From Nonomuraea maritima (lineage in GTDB: Bacteria; Actinomycetota; Actinomycetes; Streptosporangiales; Streptosporangiaceae): DNA of 64,000 bases. The translations under genes were made by a program, and so were the position numbers. Shown piece after piece: positions 63,158-64,000 of the stretch. Location: the NCBI RefSeq assembly GCF_900100395.1, contig NZ_FNFB01000014.1, positions 1 to 64,000 on the forward strand. The letters are read 5' to 3'. The notes under the pieces are model-generated. The model did no database searches. It saw nothing but the letters and a program-made list of their open reading frames with translations, and had not been told where the DNA came from. Numbering within the stretch: position 1 is the stretch's first letter; the number at the start of each line of letters is the position of its first letter.

Positions 63158-64000
63158 ATGTCCGCTGATCCCCACTTACCAGGCGCGACGCATTCCGCCG
63201 GCCCGACGACCGGCCGCCTCTCCCGTGCCGCCGGGTACTTTCTGGCCGTCGCCGTCCACCTCCTGGCCCCGGCCTTCCTGGTCACCGGCGTCTACCTGGT
63301 CAGCCGCCTGTCCGTCGGCGGCATCCTCTTCGGTCTCATCGCCCTCGACCTCGCCTGGCTGACGCGCCCACGTACGGCCACCTTCCCCGCCTCCGCCGTA
63401 CGCCTCACCCGTTCCGACGCTCCCCACCTGTACGCCCTCGTCGACCGCATCGGCGCGGAGCTGGGAGCACCCCGTACGGACCTGATCGCGATCAGCGGCG
63501 AGGTCGACGCCTCGTTCAGCGCCTACGGACGGCGGCGCACGCACCTGCTGGAGATCGGCTATCCGCTCTGGCTGATCCTCACCCCGCTGGAACGCGTCGC
63601 CCTCCTCGCCCACGAGCTGGCCCACTCCAGGAACGGCGACGCCAGGCACGGCCTGGTCGTCGGCAGCGCCCTGTACTCGCTGTACGTGCTCCGCGTGACC
63701 ACCGGCTTCGTGTGGCGGCCCGGCGACGGCCTGCCGGCGTTGGTCACGGACTGCGTCCTCGCGGTCGTCGGCCTTCCCGTACGCGCCCTGCTCCTCCTGC
63801 TGGAGCTGCTGCTGCACCGCTCGTCGCAGCACGCCGAGTACCGCGCCGACGAGCTGCAGGCCCAGGTGGCCGGCACCGCGGCGGCCGTCTCGCTCCTCGA
63901 CGTGCTGACCACCCGCACCCCCGCCGTCGGCGACTTCCTGACCTCCGACGCGGTCGCCGTCGGAACCGGGGACCTGTGGACGGCCATGCGATCCCACGTC
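63158..64000 (+). CDS. M48-family zinc metalloprotease, 5' part (runs off right edge)
   Basis: The first 281 codons are present and the frame is open at base 64000. A short cytoplasmic N-terminus precedes two membrane helices (GYFLAVAVHLLAPAFLVTGVYLV; GGILFGLIALDLAW). Then come LYALVDRIGAELGAPRTDLI and the zinc motif LLAHELAHSRNGDARH (HELAH), as in HtpX-like proteases, followed by further membrane segments. ATG 63158 lies 7 bases after CACGTT, with TTGTCC 17 bases before that, so it may be leaderless. Divergent from the FAD enzyme. Confidence 0.88.
   Translation, partial: MSADPHLPGATHSAGPTTGRLSRAAGYFLAVAVHLLAPAFLVTGVYLVSRLSVGGILFGLIALDLAWLTRPRTATFPASAVRLTRSDAPHLYALVDRIGAELGAPRTDLIAISGEVDASFSAYGRRRTHLLEIGYPLWLILTPLERVALLAHELAHSRNGDARHGLVVGSALYSLYVLRVTTGFVWRPGDGLPALVTDCVLAVVGLPVRALLLLLELLLHRSSQHAEYRADELQAQVAGTAAAVSLLDVLTTRTPAVGDFLTSDAVAVGTGDLWTAMRSHV

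Overview
The window comes from a high-GC actinobacterium. The rpoB-rplL-rplJ-rplA-rplK-nusG-secE-tRNA-Trp order, the many GTG/TTG and apparently leaderless starts, an ABC sugar importer without its own ATPase, a DtxR/IdeR-type regulator and paired class F sortases all fit the order Streptosporangiales. A Nonomuraea-like genus is my best guess, by inference only. No rRNA, CRISPR array, phage or insertion sequence was recognised.

Layout. 1-9791 (mostly minus strand) is the transcription/translation block: the 5' part of rpoB, two Mce-associated-type membrane proteins, a TetR/NTF2 divergent pair, rplL, rplJ with its L10 leader, a LppX-like lipoprotein, rplA, rplK, nusG, secE and tRNA-Trp. 9960-15408 holds an aminotransferase, a His-rich lipoprotein, an adenosine deaminase-type enzyme, an ECF sigma factor with a membrane partner, and a methyltransferase. 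15440-23741 holds a sugar ABC importer controlled by two DasR-like palindromes, a VLCAD-type acyl-CoA dehydrogenase, a serine hydrolase and a thiolase. 23821-28987 carries two substrate-plus-class-F-sortase pairs. 29171-36836 holds an LCAD-type dehydrogenase, a chain of small overlapping ORFs, a hydrolase, a PAS-GAF-SpoIIE-kinase protein, a DtxR regulator, an uracil-DNA glycosylase remnant, an MFS exporter and pdxH. 37017-46352 holds citrate synthase, serC, UPF0114, rhomboid, lipase, crotonase, SDR, STAS and the cobalt importer cbiMQO. 46430-53860 holds a glycosyltransferase and assorted small regulators and enzymes.

The most interesting segment is 53939-59290. It is a tightly overlapping four-gene operon: a DUF4365-like protein, an unrecognised 282-aa protein, a 209-aa winged-helix-like protein, and a 1131-aa protein with two P-loop ATPase modules, the second HerA/VirD4-like. 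I know of no named system with this composition; it is a candidate defence or DNA-processing system. It is followed convergently by a Tat-exported PL8 polysaccharide lyase, an FAD-dependent oxidoreductase and the start of an M48 metalloprotease gene that leaves the window.

A second candidate novelty is the sortase locus. Both surface proteins end in RTP[KR]xG[AV]DTG, a membrane helix and an Arg cluster. Both adjacent sortases keep His and Cys but show no arginine in the usual place after the cysteine.
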